60,349 nucleotides of DNA, taken from contig CANQWD010000014.1 of the NCBI GenBank assembly GCA_947627465.1, positions 1-60,349 of the forward strand, given 5' to 3'. The translations under genes and the position numbers were made by a program. Below, one piece after another: positions 1-8,134 of the stretch. Position 1 is the first letter of the stretch, and each line of letters opens with the position of its first letter. Source of the DNA: an uncultured Clostridia bacterium. Lineage in GTDB: Bacteria > Bacillota > Clostridia > Oscillospirales > Ruminococcaceae. The notes below the pieces were generated by a model. It was not told the origin of the DNA. It did no database searches and saw nothing but the letters and a program-made list of their open reading frames with translations.

Positions 1-190
1 TATTTTTCTTTGCCGAAGCGTTCTGCATAAGCCCCGCGATCATAACTCCGAAAAAAGCCACGAAAAAGCCCGCCAACGACACAACGGGGGTCTTGTTGTT
101 TTTGCCCGCGAATAAAATAACGATCCCCGCGATAAAACTAATAATCGCGACTAAACCCGCCGGCTCCGGTTTCTTTTTTTGGTTTCCCAA
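1..190 (-). CDS. small two-helix membrane protein, partial
   Basis: This reading frame runs off the left edge of the window, so only the first 63 codons are visible. I place the start at a TTG (188-190) because an AAGGGGTGG ribosome site lies 7 bases before it. A GTG further upstream that overlaps the comM stop is the alternative. The peptide has a short Lys-rich head followed by two hydrophobic segments, about residues 12-29 and 35-55, joined by a KNNKTP turn, so it is probably a small integral membrane protein. It directly follows comM and is probably co-transcribed with it. No family is recognised. The call rests on the frame, the ribosome site and the regular hydrophobic pattern. Confidence 0.5.
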   Translation of the reverse strand, partial: MGNQKKKPEPAGLVAIISFIAGIVILFAGKNNKTPVVSLAGFFVAFFGVMIAGLMQNASAKKN

Positions 191-206
191 AGCATTCCAC
201 CCCTTA

Positions 207-1742
207 TCACGCACTCCAATATTTTCTGTCCAGACTTCTGAAGCCGATAGCCTGCGAAATATGTGATTTTTCTATATCCGCCGAGCCGTCGAGATCGGCG
301 CACGTTCTTGCTACTTTAAGTATTCTGTCGTAAGCTCTCGCGGAAAGCCCCAGCTTGTCGAACGCGCGTTTGAGCATATCTTCGGCGGGCGCGGAAAGAC
401 GGCAGACCTCCGAAATTATATCGCTTGTAATGCGGCTGTTTGACTTTATGCCAGTGCCCTTAAAGCGTTCCGCTTGAATATCGCGCGCTTTCTGAACGCG
501 CTCCGCTATGGCGGAGGATGGCTCCTGCGGCTTTCGCGCGGACAAGTCCTCGTATTCCACAGGGCTTACCTCTATTTGAATGTCTATTCTGTCCAAAACG
601 GGCTGTGATATCTTGTGAAGATACGCGTTTACTTGGGCGGGTGAACAGGTGCATTTCTTTTTCGGATTTCCGAAATTTCCGCATGGACACGGGTTCATAG
701 CCGCAACGAGCATAACGTCGCACGGGTAGTTCACCGAACCGCTCGCTCTGGAGATCGTGATGTCGCCGTTTTCGAGCGGCTGTCTTAGCGTCTCGAGAAC
801 TTTCCTGTCGAATTCGGGCAGTTCGTCGAGAAAGAGCACACCGTTATGCGCCAACGAAATCTCGCCGGGGCGCGGAACGCTCCCGCCGCCGACCAGTCCC
901 ACGCTGCTTGCGGTGTGGCTCACCGCGCGGAACGGGCGGCGCGTGACAAGCGGTTCTTTCGGGTCGATAATTCCCGCTATCGAGTGTATCTGCGTGGTCT
1001 CGATGCTCTCCTCGAACGTTATCTTCGGGAGTATCGACGGTATGCGCTTAGCAAGCATTGATTTTCCCGAACCGGGAGGACCGAGCATTAAAATGTTGTG
1101 CGACCCCGCCGCCGCGACTTCGATAGCCTTTTTCGCGGCGAATTGCCCCATAACGTGCGCGAAGTCCTCCGAGCATACAAAGGTGTCTTCGCCGGGTATG
1201 TAGCGAGGTTCGGGAGAAAGCCCCTCGCCCGTTCGTAAAAAGTCGATTATCTGTTTTATGTGCTCCGCGCCGTATATAGTTATATTGTCCGCGACAGACG
1301 CTTCTTTGGCGTTCGCTTTCGGCAAAAACACGCGCTTTATGCCGTTTTTTTCGGCTTCCAAAACCATACTCAGCACACCGTTCACGGGAGCCAGAGCGCC
1401 GTCCAGCGACAGCTCGCCGATGAACGCCGCGTCGTCTGCGTCGGCGGTTATCACGTTGTTAAGCTTTAAAAGCGCCGCCGTTATCGGCAGATCGAACATC
1501 GCCCCTGTTTTTCGGACGCTTGCGGGCGCAAGATTTACCGTAAATTTTCCGCTTGGCAAAGCGCAGCCTATTTGTCCGAGCACCGAGCGTATCCGCGCTT
1601 TGCTTTCCTGAACCGCCACGTCGGGCATTCCCACTATGTCAAAACTCGGCTGACCGCCCGAAACGCTTGCCTCCACAGTCACCAAAAACGCGTTTAAGCC
1701 GAAAAGACCCGCGCTGTTTATTTTGCTGAATATAAAAACCAC
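207..1742 (-). CDS. comM: YifB/ComM family Mg-chelatase-like AAA ATPase
   Basis: The 511-residue protein has the full ComM/YifB layout. The N-terminal ChlI-like fold (about residues 1-165, with a VSGGQPSFDIVGMPD motif) is related to Lon-type S5 folds. The central AAA+ Mg-chelatase module has Walker A GPPGSGKS and a Walker B LFLDELPEF, and the C-terminal helical domain ends in FRSLDRKYW. A cysteine cluster (NPCPCGNFGNPKKKCTC) is typical of the family. In naturally transformable bacteria ComM is a hexameric helicase that promotes branch migration during integration of incoming DNA; in clostridia the role is presumed similar. The start is a GTG with a weak ribosome site, so the first few residues are uncertain. 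Confidence 0.93.
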   Translation of the reverse strand: MVFIFSKINSAGLFGLNAFLVTVEASVSGGQPSFDIVGMPDVAVQESKARIRSVLGQIGCALPSGKFTVNLAPASVRKTGAMFDLPITAALLKLNNVITADADDAAFIGELSLDGALAPVNGVLSMVLEAEKNGIKRVFLPKANAKEASVADNITIYGAEHIKQIIDFLRTGEGLSPEPRYIPGEDTFVCSEDFAHVMGQFAAKKAIEVAAAGSHNILMLGPPGSGKSMLAKRIPSILPKITFEESIETTQIHSIAGIIDPKEPLVTRRPFRAVSHTASSVGLVGGGSVPRPGEISLAHNGVLFLDELPEFDRKVLETLRQPLENGDITISRASGSVNYPCDVMLVAAMNPCPCGNFGNPKKKCTCSPAQVNAYLHKISQPVLDRIDIQIEVSPVEYEDLSARKPQEPSSAIAERVQKARDIQAERFKGTGIKSNSRITSDIISEVCRLSAPAEDMLKRAFDKLGLSARAYDRILKVARTCADLDGSADIEKSHISQAIGFRSLDRKYWSA

Positions 1743-1815
1743 CCCGCTGTTCGGTCAAAACCCCGCTTTTCCGCCACAGGGGAACGCAAGGTTTTTGAAA
1801 AATCATATATTATAT

Positions 1816-1844
1816 ATTGTATCACATATTTGTGAAAATTGCAA
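1816..1844 (-). promoter_or_regulatory. sigma-A promoter of comM
   Basis: On the minus strand there is a -35 TTGCAA (1839-1844), a 17-bp spacer and a -10 TACAAT (1816-1821), upstream of the comM start. The spacing is ideal and the flanks are A/T-rich. Confidence 0.6.
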
Positions 1845-1898
1845 TGCTAAACATCAATAATTTTTCCTAAATTTTCACTTTTCAACAAACAATATGTG

Positions 1899-1927
1899 TT
1901 GCAATAATCCGTATTATATGGTATAAT
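1899..1927 (+). promoter_or_regulatory. sigma-A promoter of rlmB
   Basis: TTGCAA (1899-1904), a 17-bp spacer and TATAAT (1922-1927) point rightwards. Transcription would start near 1935, just before the inverted-repeat element at 1946-2173, so that element would form most of the rlmB 5' leader. Confidence 0.6.
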
Positions 1928-1945
1928 AAATAATGTATGAGTATA

Positions 1946-2173
1946 GGCAGCACCGCACAAAGATTGTGCGGCAGATACGCCGGCAAATTTTGTCTATCGG
2001 TCAGCCCCTCTGTCGCTACGCGACACCTCCCCCCACCGGGGGAGATCACGTCAGATTGCAAAAAACGACGAAGCAATACTGGCGTATTTCGAGGAGTTTT
2101 TGGCAAAAATGACGTAAAATTTGCAAGTAGATGCCGTACAAAGCACAAAGTGCGGTCTTTGTGCGGCGTTGCC
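1946..2173 (+). repeat. MITE-like element, family 1 copy A
   Basis: A 228-bp segment has 17-bp imperfect terminal inverted repeats (1946-1962 and 2157-2173; GGCAGCACCGCACAAAG against GGCAACGCCGCACAAAG). It is flanked on both sides by TATA, consistent with a TA-type target duplication. A second copy in the opposite orientation lies at 48297-48467, and the two share a core containing CGTCAGATTGCA and a GACGNAAAATTTGCAAG stretch. Copy A carries about 65 extra bases that include a Cn-Gn hairpin near 2024-2044. It encodes no credible protein. It lies between the rlmB promoter and start codon. This is otherwise the only content of the 1743-2196 gap. Confidence 0.7.
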
Positions 2174-2196
2174 TATAATGTAATGAGGAACATAAT

Positions 2197-2937
2197 ATGG
2201 AAAACAACACGGAACGGCAGATAATTTACGGCAGAAACGCCGTTTTTGAAGCGTTAGGCTCCGATAAGGAGATAGATACGCTGTTTATTCAGAAAGGCGC
2301 GTCGCTCGGAAAAATCGTTGCTGAAGCGAAAAAGCGCGGCATTGTCGTTAAAGACGCAAGCGGCGAAAAGTTGGCGGCGATGTGCGGCACGGAAAAGCAC
2401 GGCGGCGTTGCGGCGGAGCTATGCGCGGCGGAATACGCCGATTTGGACGAAATTCTGGAGGTTTCCGAGCGAAAGGGGACCGCGCCGTTTATAATAATAG
2501 CCGACGAGATAGCCGACCCGCACAATCTCGGCGCGATAATCAGAAGCGCGGAGGCGGCGGGCGCGGACGGCGTTATCATTCCGAAACGGCGTTCCGCTTC
2601 GCTTAATTCCACCGTATTCAAGACAAGCGCGGGCGCGGCGGCATGGATAAAGGTCGCGCGCGTTTCAAACCTCGTTGATACGATAAAAACGCTGAAAAAG
2701 CATAATATTTGGGTCTACGGAATGGAAGCGGACGGGCAGCCCTACGACAAAACGGACTTTTCGGGCGGCGCGGCTATCGTGGTAGGCTCTGAGGGTTTTG
2801 GGCTTGGGCGCTTGGTAAGAGATAACTGCGACGCGGTCTTAAGTTTGCCGATGAACGGTAAGGTAAATTCGCTGAACGCGTCCGTTTCGGCGGGAATTTT
2901 GATGTATGAAGTTGTAAGACAGCGAAACAATAAGTGA
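2197..2937 (+). CDS. rlmB: 23S rRNA 2'-O-methyltransferase, TrmH/SpoU family
   Basis: This SPOUT-class SAM-dependent RNA ribose methyltransferase has 246 residues, the usual size for RlmB, which methylates G2251 of 23S rRNA. It has the N-terminal substrate-binding domain (IYGRNAVFEAL, residues about 5-75) and the three SpoU motifs: NLGAIIRSAEAAGADGVI (motif 1), VVGSEGFGLGRLV (motif 2) and LPMNGKVNSLNASVSAGI (motif 3). The knot-forming C-terminal half is intact. The exact target nucleotide is inferred from family resemblance. The gene is followed 51 bp later by the P-type-ATPase-like gene in the same direction. Confidence 0.92.
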   Translation: MENNTERQIIYGRNAVFEALGSDKEIDTLFIQKGASLGKIVAEAKKRGIVVKDASGEKLAAMCGTEKHGGVAAELCAAEYADLDEILEVSERKGTAPFIIIADEIADPHNLGAIIRSAEAAGADGVIIPKRRSASLNSTVFKTSAGAAAWIKVARVSNLVDTIKTLKKHNIWVYGMEADGQPYDKTDFSGGAAIVVGSEGFGLGRLVRDNCDAVLSLPMNGKVNSLNASVSAGILMYEVVRQRNNK

Positions 2938-2988
2938 CGAAACAACTAAGTGATAAGAGCCTTTGTATAATTTGAAGGAGAGTAAATA

Positions 2989-5940
2989 ATGGCAGAAGAA
3001 AAATACAGCATAGACGATATCCTTAAAGAGATCGACAGTTCGCGCACCGAGGAGAGAACTAAGAAAAAGAAAAACCCGCATTCCGAGAGCATAACGGAAA
3101 TTCTGGGCGAAAGCGATGAAATAGACAGACTTATAAAATCGGGAAAGCAGAAAAGACCCGATGAAAAAACGGATATCAGCGTTACCGAAGTGATAAATTC
3201 CATTGGCGCGGGAAAGCAGCGCGAACAGCGCAAGCCTATCGGAAGCGCGAAACAGCGCACCGAAAGCGAATTTGAATCACGTTTGGCGGCGGATATCTCC
3301 AAAGCCGCGGATCGAAAAAAGCCCGTTGACTTTGAAGACGACGACAGCGTTCTCGACCGCGCGGCAAGACAGCGCACCGACGACGAGGTAAACGCGCGGA
3401 TTGCCAAAGACGTCGCGAACGCCGCGGATATGAAAAGGTGGAGAGATCTGCAAAGCGCCAATGAGCTTGAAAGCGACGACGACGTTAAAACTTATTCGGA
3501 CGATGACAGTATAGAGCTTCACGACGCGGCTTCATTTGTTCCGAGCGAAACTATGCAAATGCGCAAAATGAAAAAGATAGACGACATTCAAAGCGCAATG
3601 CTTAGATTGGACAGCGAAGCAGAATCTCCTGACGATATGCTGGATTCTCTAAACCCGATGGAATCGCGCGAAAAGGCGGCGGAGCAGCTTAAAGCAGAGG
3701 ACACCGACACCTTGGCGGTAAGCGGCAACGACCTAAAAAGTCTCGGGCGCGGCGGGGAATATATCAAGGAATACACGCCCTCCGCGTCGCGCCGCCGCGG
3801 ACCCGAGGAGAACGAGGAAATTGATACGGCGCGGCAGCAGGCTCCGTTTACCGGTGAACTGCACGTTGGCGAGAGCATTATCGACGCGCTCAACAAGAAG
3901 ATAAGCGAACAAGAAGCGCAGCCTGAGGAACCGCAGGAACCCGAAGCGCCCACAGAGTCGTCGGAAGACGCTGCCGAAGAAGACGGCGAGCTTGACAAGA
4001 TAAGACAGGCAAACGAGCTTGCTCAAAAGAAAAAGCGCAAGCTTTCAGAATTTATCCTTGATAACCGCGACGACACGGAGGAAACGGATGTCGTTGAAGA
4101 AGCGGCGCCTTTAAACGCCGAACCGCTTGAAGAGGAAGAGGACGAAAAGCCCATTGACATCAACGATGAGAACGTTATCCGCGACAGACTTTCGCGCGCT
4201 ATGAAAGGACTTCGCGGTCGTCTGATAATATTGGCGGTATTGTTTGCCGCGGCGGTTTTCTTGGGGCTGATAAGCAGCGTGTTCAAGGAAAAAATCGGGC
4301 GGATAGGAGTTATTTTCGGTTCTGTTTCCAACCCCGAAAATTACCTCTACGCTCATCTGGGAATAGGCATACTTTCGTTCGCCGCTTGTTCTTCGGTAGT
4401 CTCAAACGGCTTTGTAAGGTTGTTCAAGCTTCGCCCCGACGGTGACACTTTGTGCGCGCTGGCGCACATGGGCGCGCTTGCGGCGACAATACCCTATCTT
4501 GCTTCAACGCCGTATATCCAGCTCGGATATTCGCAGGTTTATCTCGCGGTATCGCTTGCCGCGCTGATCTTCAATACGATATCCAAAATGCTGACGGTAA
4601 AGACCGCGCAAAACAACTTCGATTTTGTTTTCGGAAATAACGCCAAGCACTTTATAGAACACTGCGAGGGCAGCGGCGCGGAGCAGCTTGCCAAAGGCGC
4701 CGTGTCGGGGATGCCCGCTGTGGCTTCCATTCGCAAGACCGAAATGCTGTGCGATTTTATAGTTTCGACATACAGCGAGGATTCCTCCGACAGAACTTCG
4801 CGAAAGATAGCTCCGATAGCAATTATAGCCGCTATAATCGGAGGCGTTATCGCGTTTTTCACGTGCAAGGCGACCATTCCCAAAAACCGCGCGTCTTGGA
4901 CGGCGACGGTAAGTTCCGCGATTTTGGCGGTGTCCGCGCCGTTTTCAAGCTCAATGACCGTAACGCTGCCGCTGTATCTCGCTTCGCGCAAATCCAAGGA
5001 ACGCGGCTCGGCGATACTCGGTTACGCCGCCGCCGAAGAAATGAACGAAACGAACGCCGTTTTGGTTGACGCCGGCACGCTGTTTCCCGCGAATACCGTA
5101 AAGGTGGTAAACATCTGCGGATACGATACTCCCAAAACGCGCGGCGAGGGCAAGATAAACATTGATGAAGCGATAATATACGCGGCGAGTCTCGCGGTGG
5201 CTTCTAACAGCGTTTTGTCCGAATCGCTGTTCCATATACTGAACTACAAGAAAGAGCTGCTAAAGACCGTTTCGGGCTGCGTTTACGAGAACAACCTCGG
5301 AGTTATGGGCTGGATAGACCGCCGCAGAGTGCTTCTCGGAACTCGCGCTCACATGAAAGCGCACGAGATAACCGTGCCGAACACCAAAAAAGAGATCGCG
5401 GCAAATAAAAACAACGACGAGGTCATCTATCTTGCTGTTGGCGGCGAGGTCTGCCTGTTGTTCTTCGTGAGACCCACCGCTGACCCCGACGTCAGACGTT
5501 CCGTAAGAGAATTGGCGTTCCGCGATATCAAGCTTGTTGTCAAAACAGTTGACGGAATGATCACCGCGCCTGTGCTCGCAAAGGTTTTCGGCATTGACGA
5601 GGAGGACGTGAAGATCATTCCTTATGAACTGCACGAGACGTTCGATGAAAACACGAAATTCGTTTCAAGCGGCAGCGCCGCCGTATCGAGCGACGGCACG
5701 TTCGCTTCGGTATCGAACGCCGTTGTTACTGCGAGAGCGGTGCGCGACAGAGCAACGCTTGGAAATATCATGCAGACGGTAGGCATAGTGATCGGGTATG
5801 TTCTTGCGATAATCTTTACGCTTATCGCAACGGAAGCGGGACTTCGGCAATTCAACGCGTTTAACGTCTTTTACGTTATGCTTTACAATGCGTTGTGGGG
5901 CGCACTGACGCTCGGACTGCAATTCTTAAGGAAAACGTAA
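2989..5940 (+). CDS. degenerate P-type-ATPase-like membrane protein with long acidic head
   Basis: This 983-residue protein has two parts. Residues 1 to about 405 are hydrophilic, very acidic and apparently disordered, with an internal duplication (R-T-E-x-E-R-A-D-AAD-K pattern near residues 85-150). From about residue 410 it resembles P1B-type metal ATPases: paired membrane helices, a segment like the helix preceding the phosphorylation site (AILAVSAPFSSS where CPC is usual), the phosphorylation-site region as VLVDAGTLF (Asp694), a region like the P-domain ending AKVFGIDEE, and two C-terminal helices. The canonical DKTGTLT, TGES and GDGxND motifs are altered or absent, so transport activity is unlikely; a sensing or scaffolding role is a guess. 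The start has a clear GAAGGAGAG site. tadA starts with no gap after its stop. Confidence 0.7.
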   Translation: MAEEKYSIDDILKEIDSSRTEERTKKKKNPHSESITEILGESDEIDRLIKSGKQKRPDEKTDISVTEVINSIGAGKQREQRKPIGSAKQRTESEFESRLAADISKAADRKKPVDFEDDDSVLDRAARQRTDDEVNARIAKDVANAADMKRWRDLQSANELESDDDVKTYSDDDSIELHDAASFVPSETMQMRKMKKIDDIQSAMLRLDSEAESPDDMLDSLNPMESREKAAEQLKAEDTDTLAVSGNDLKSLGRGGEYIKEYTPSASRRRGPEENEEIDTARQQAPFTGELHVGESIIDALNKKISEQEAQPEEPQEPEAPTESSEDAAEEDGELDKIRQANELAQKKKRKLSEFILDNRDDTEETDVVEEAAPLNAEPLEEEEDEKPIDINDENVIRDRLSRAMKGLRGRLIILAVLFAAAVFLGLISSVFKEKIGRIGVIFGSVSNPENYLYAHLGIGILSFAACSSVVSNGFVRLFKLRPDGDTLCALAHMGALAATIPYLASTPYIQLGYSQVYLAVSLAALIFNTISKMLTVKTAQNNFDFVFGNNAKHFIEHCEGSGAEQLAKGAVSGMPAVASIRKTEMLCDFIVSTYSEDSSDRTSRKIAPIAIIAAIIGGVIAFFTCKATIPKNRASWTATVSSAILAVSAPFSSSMTVTLPLYLASRKSKERGSAILGYAAAEEMNETNAVLVDAGTLFPANTVKVVNICGYDTPKTRGEGKINIDEAIIYAASLAVASNSVLSESLFHILNYKKELLKTVSGCVYENNLGVMGWIDRRRVLLGTRAHMKAHEITVPNTKKEIAANKNNDEVIYLAVGGEVCLLFFVRPTADPDVRRSVRELAFRDIKLVVKTVDGMITAPVLAKVFGIDEEDVKIIPYELHETFDENTKFVSSGSAAVSSDGTFASVSNAVVTARAVRDRATLGNIMQTVGIVIGYVLAIIFTLIATEAGLRQFNAFNVFYVMLYNALWGALTLGLQFLRKT

Positions 5941-6390
5941 ATGACGGTCGACGAGGAATATATGGAAAAGGCTCTCGCGCTTGCGAAAACAGCCGCCGAG
6001 CGCGGCGAGGTGCCCGTAGGGGCGGTCGTCGTCGATGAAAACGGCGAGATCGTCGGCGAAGGCTTCAACCGCCGCGAGGAGCTTCAGTCTCCGACCGCGC
6101 ACGCGGAGCTGCTGGCTATCGAGCAGGCGGCGAAACGGCTCGGAAAAAGACGGCTTACGGGCTGCACGATTTACGTCACCTTGGAGCCGTGCCCGATGTG
6201 CGCGGGGGCTGTTATGAACGCGCAGCTAAAACGCGTGGTTTACGGGGCGTTCGATGAGAAAAACGGGGCGTGCGCTTCCGTTGTTACGCTGTTTGACGAA
6301 AAGTTCACTCATATTCCGCGCGTTCGCTCAAGAGTGCTCGAACGGCGATGCGGCGAAATATTGACAGAGTTTTTTAAAGACAAGAGATAA
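5941..6390 (+). CDS. tadA: tRNA-specific adenosine deaminase
   Basis: TadA converts A34 to inosine in the anticodon of tRNA-Arg(ACG). At 149 residues it is the normal length. It carries the zinc-binding and catalytic deaminase signatures: HAE in SPTAHAELLAIEQA and PCxxC in LEPCPMCAGAVMNAQ, plus the N-terminal YMEKALALAKTAAERGEVPVGAV motif split over its first 35 residues. Its ATG follows directly on the stop codon of the preceding gene, so translation is probably coupled. Confidence 0.96.
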   Translation: MTVDEEYMEKALALAKTAAERGEVPVGAVVVDENGEIVGEGFNRREELQSPTAHAELLAIEQAAKRLGKRRLTGCTIYVTLEPCPMCAGAVMNAQLKRVVYGAFDEKNGACASVVTLFDEKFTHIPRVRSRVLERRCGEILTEFFKDKR

Positions 6391-6408
6391 ATTCTCTAAA
6401 GGTATCGA

Positions 6409-7833
6409 ATGGGAAAAAACAAATATCGCGCCCTTGCGGGCAATATGCTGGTATTGACTATCGGTCAGTTCAGCTCAAAGCTGCTTGTGTATGTAATGCT
6501 GAATTTCTACACAAGTATGTTGGGCAAGGCGGGTTTTGGCACCATGAGCATCGTGGTGTCCACGGGCGGTCTGCTTATTTCAATAGTATCGCTGTCGATT
6601 GCCGACGGCGTGCTTCGTTTTGCTCTTGAAAAGAACAACAACGGTCGAATGGTTTATTCGATCGGTATAAACGTCTGTCTTATCGGGTGTGCGGTGTTTG
6701 CGTTTTTCGTGCCGTTGGTGGGACTTATACCGATGCTTAGGGGCTACGAATGGCTGATGTACATATACGTTGTGGCGGGTTCGGTTAAAGAGGTCAGCGG
6801 CATTTACGTGCGCTGCCGCTACGAGCCGAACGGCGTGAGGCTGTTCGCGGTGGACGGCATTATAACGACCATTTCGTCCATTCTGTTCAACCTGCTGTTT
6901 TTGGGTGTGTTCAAATGGGGCGTTGAGGGATATATCTGGGCGGTCATTTTGGGCGACGTGACTTCTATGGTGTTTTTGAACCTCACGGCGCGGCTGTATA
7001 CGCAGTACCGACCGCTTCACAACGACAAAACGCTGCGCGACGCGATGCTTCGTTACAGCGTGCCGCTCATGCCCGCAATGATAATGTGGGCGATCATCAA
7101 TAATTCGGATATGTATATGGTGGAGGGCTTTATCAGCACGGAAGCGAACGGAATTTACTCGTTCGCGTACAAGTTCCCGAATCTCGTGACTATTGTGGTA
7201 GGAATTTTCGCGCAGGCTTGGAGAATGACTGCCATAACCGAACGCAACTCCCGAGCAACGTCGATATTCTATTCAAACACATTCAGTATGCAGCAAACCG
7301 TAATGTTTCTCGCGTGCGGCGGCATTATGCTGATCTTAAGACCGATAATCATTCCGTTTCTGGGACATGAGGAGTTTTCGGAGGCGTTCTTTTATGTGCC
7401 GACTTTGCTTTTCGCGACAATCTTTCAGGCTATGAATAATTTTCTGTCGAGCATCTACGAGGCAGCGCAGAAAACTTCTCATTCGCTCATTTCGTCCTGT
7501 ATAGGCGCGGGTGCCAATGTCGTTCTGAACCTTATTCTGATACCGACTGTCGGCATTGAAGGCGCGGCGATCGCCACGCTTGCGAGTTACGTGATAGTTT
7601 TCATCTACCGCATAATCGACACGAAAAAATATCTTTACATGACGGTATATTGGTCGAAAATCATCGTGAATTTGCTGCTGCTTCTTTCAATGGCGTTTTC
7701 GGTTATGTTCTTGGAATATGGCGTTTTGCAAAACGTTTTGAACGCGGTATTCTTTATAATGATAGCCGCGCTGAATTTCAAATGCTGCGTCCAATCCGTT
7801 GAGCAGGTGCTTAACAAAAAGCTCGGCAAGTAA
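6409..7833 (+). CDS. polysaccharide flippase (Wzx/MviN-MATE superfamily)
   Basis: This 474-residue polytopic protein has about 12-14 hydrophobic helices and the MATE-like/polysaccharide-transport fold. An N-terminal VLTIGQFSSKLLVYVMLNFY helix and a YSVPLMPAMIMWAIINNSDM segment near the centre are typical of Wzx-type lipid-linked oligosaccharide flippases in Firmicutes. It would move a cell-envelope glycan precursor across the membrane. The ATG is 18 bp after the tadA stop with an AAAGG site, so it probably belongs to the rlmB-to-tadA transcription unit. There are no glycosyltransferase neighbours here, so the substrate cannot be named. Confidence 0.85.
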   Translation: MGKNKYRALAGNMLVLTIGQFSSKLLVYVMLNFYTSMLGKAGFGTMSIVVSTGGLLISIVSLSIADGVLRFALEKNNNGRMVYSIGINVCLIGCAVFAFFVPLVGLIPMLRGYEWLMYIYVVAGSVKEVSGIYVRCRYEPNGVRLFAVDGIITTISSILFNLLFLGVFKWGVEGYIWAVILGDVTSMVFLNLTARLYTQYRPLHNDKTLRDAMLRYSVPLMPAMIMWAIINNSDMYMVEGFISTEANGIYSFAYKFPNLVTIVVGIFAQAWRMTAITERNSRATSIFYSNTFSMQQTVMFLACGGIMLILRPIIIPFLGHEEFSEAFFYVPTLLFATIFQAMNNFLSSIYEAAQKTSHSLISSCIGAGANVVLNLILIPTVGIEGAAIATLASYVIVFIYRIIDTKKYLYMTVYWSKIIVNLLLLLSMAFSVMFLEYGVLQNVLNAVFFIMIAALNFKCCVQSVEQVLNKKLGK

Positions 7834-7865
7834 TACTGATTTTTCAATAAAAATAAGATAAAAAA

Positions 7866-7892
7866 TTCTCTCCCCGAGAAGCGGGGAGAGAA
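7866..7892. repeat. dispersed GC hairpin, copy 1
   Basis: The palindrome TTCTCTCCCC-gagaagc-GGGGAGAGAA lies 33 bp after the flippase stop. Near-identical hairpins lie at 10529-10559 and 54754-54776, all immediately after genes. It may act as a transcript 3' end or stabiliser, although no strong T-run follows. Confidence 0.6.
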
Positions 7893-7926
7893 GAAACAAA
7901 ATAATTTGTCCGGTTTTGGCGCAAAA

Positions 7927-8095
7927 TTAGAGCTTGTTCACATTACCCGAAATGCTCGGATGGCGAAGCGAATTTTTCGCAGAACGAGGAAAAAATCCGC
8001 TGACGTACTTTATGTACGTCAAGAATTTTTGACGAAGTAATGCAAAAAAATTCGCCGCCAGACGAGCGTTGAGCGGTAATGTGAACACGCTCTAG
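7927..8095. repeat. MITE-like inverted-repeat element, family 2
   Basis: A 169-bp element is bounded by 21-bp inverted repeats (7927-7947 and 8075-8095, two mismatches; core GAGCNTGTTCACATTACC). Its interior is also largely self-complementary, with GACGTAC/GTACGTC near the centre and GCGAATTTTTCGCA against TGCAAAAAAATTCGC further out, so the whole element can fold into one long hairpin. It encodes no protein. With copy 1 of the GC hairpin it fills the gap between the flippase and rimM. Confidence 0.65.
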
Positions 8096-8134
8096 TATAA
8101 GTCAATGATTGAACGATAAGGAAACGGTGAGATT

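Noticed and set aside
757-1203. Plus-strand frames opposite comM
   Set aside because: comM has all family motifs on the minus strand; these are shadow frames in G/C-rich codons.
1882-2224. Overlapping small frames on both strands between comM and rlmB
   Set aside because: They lie in the MITE-like element and its edges. The copy at 48297 does not preserve either frame.
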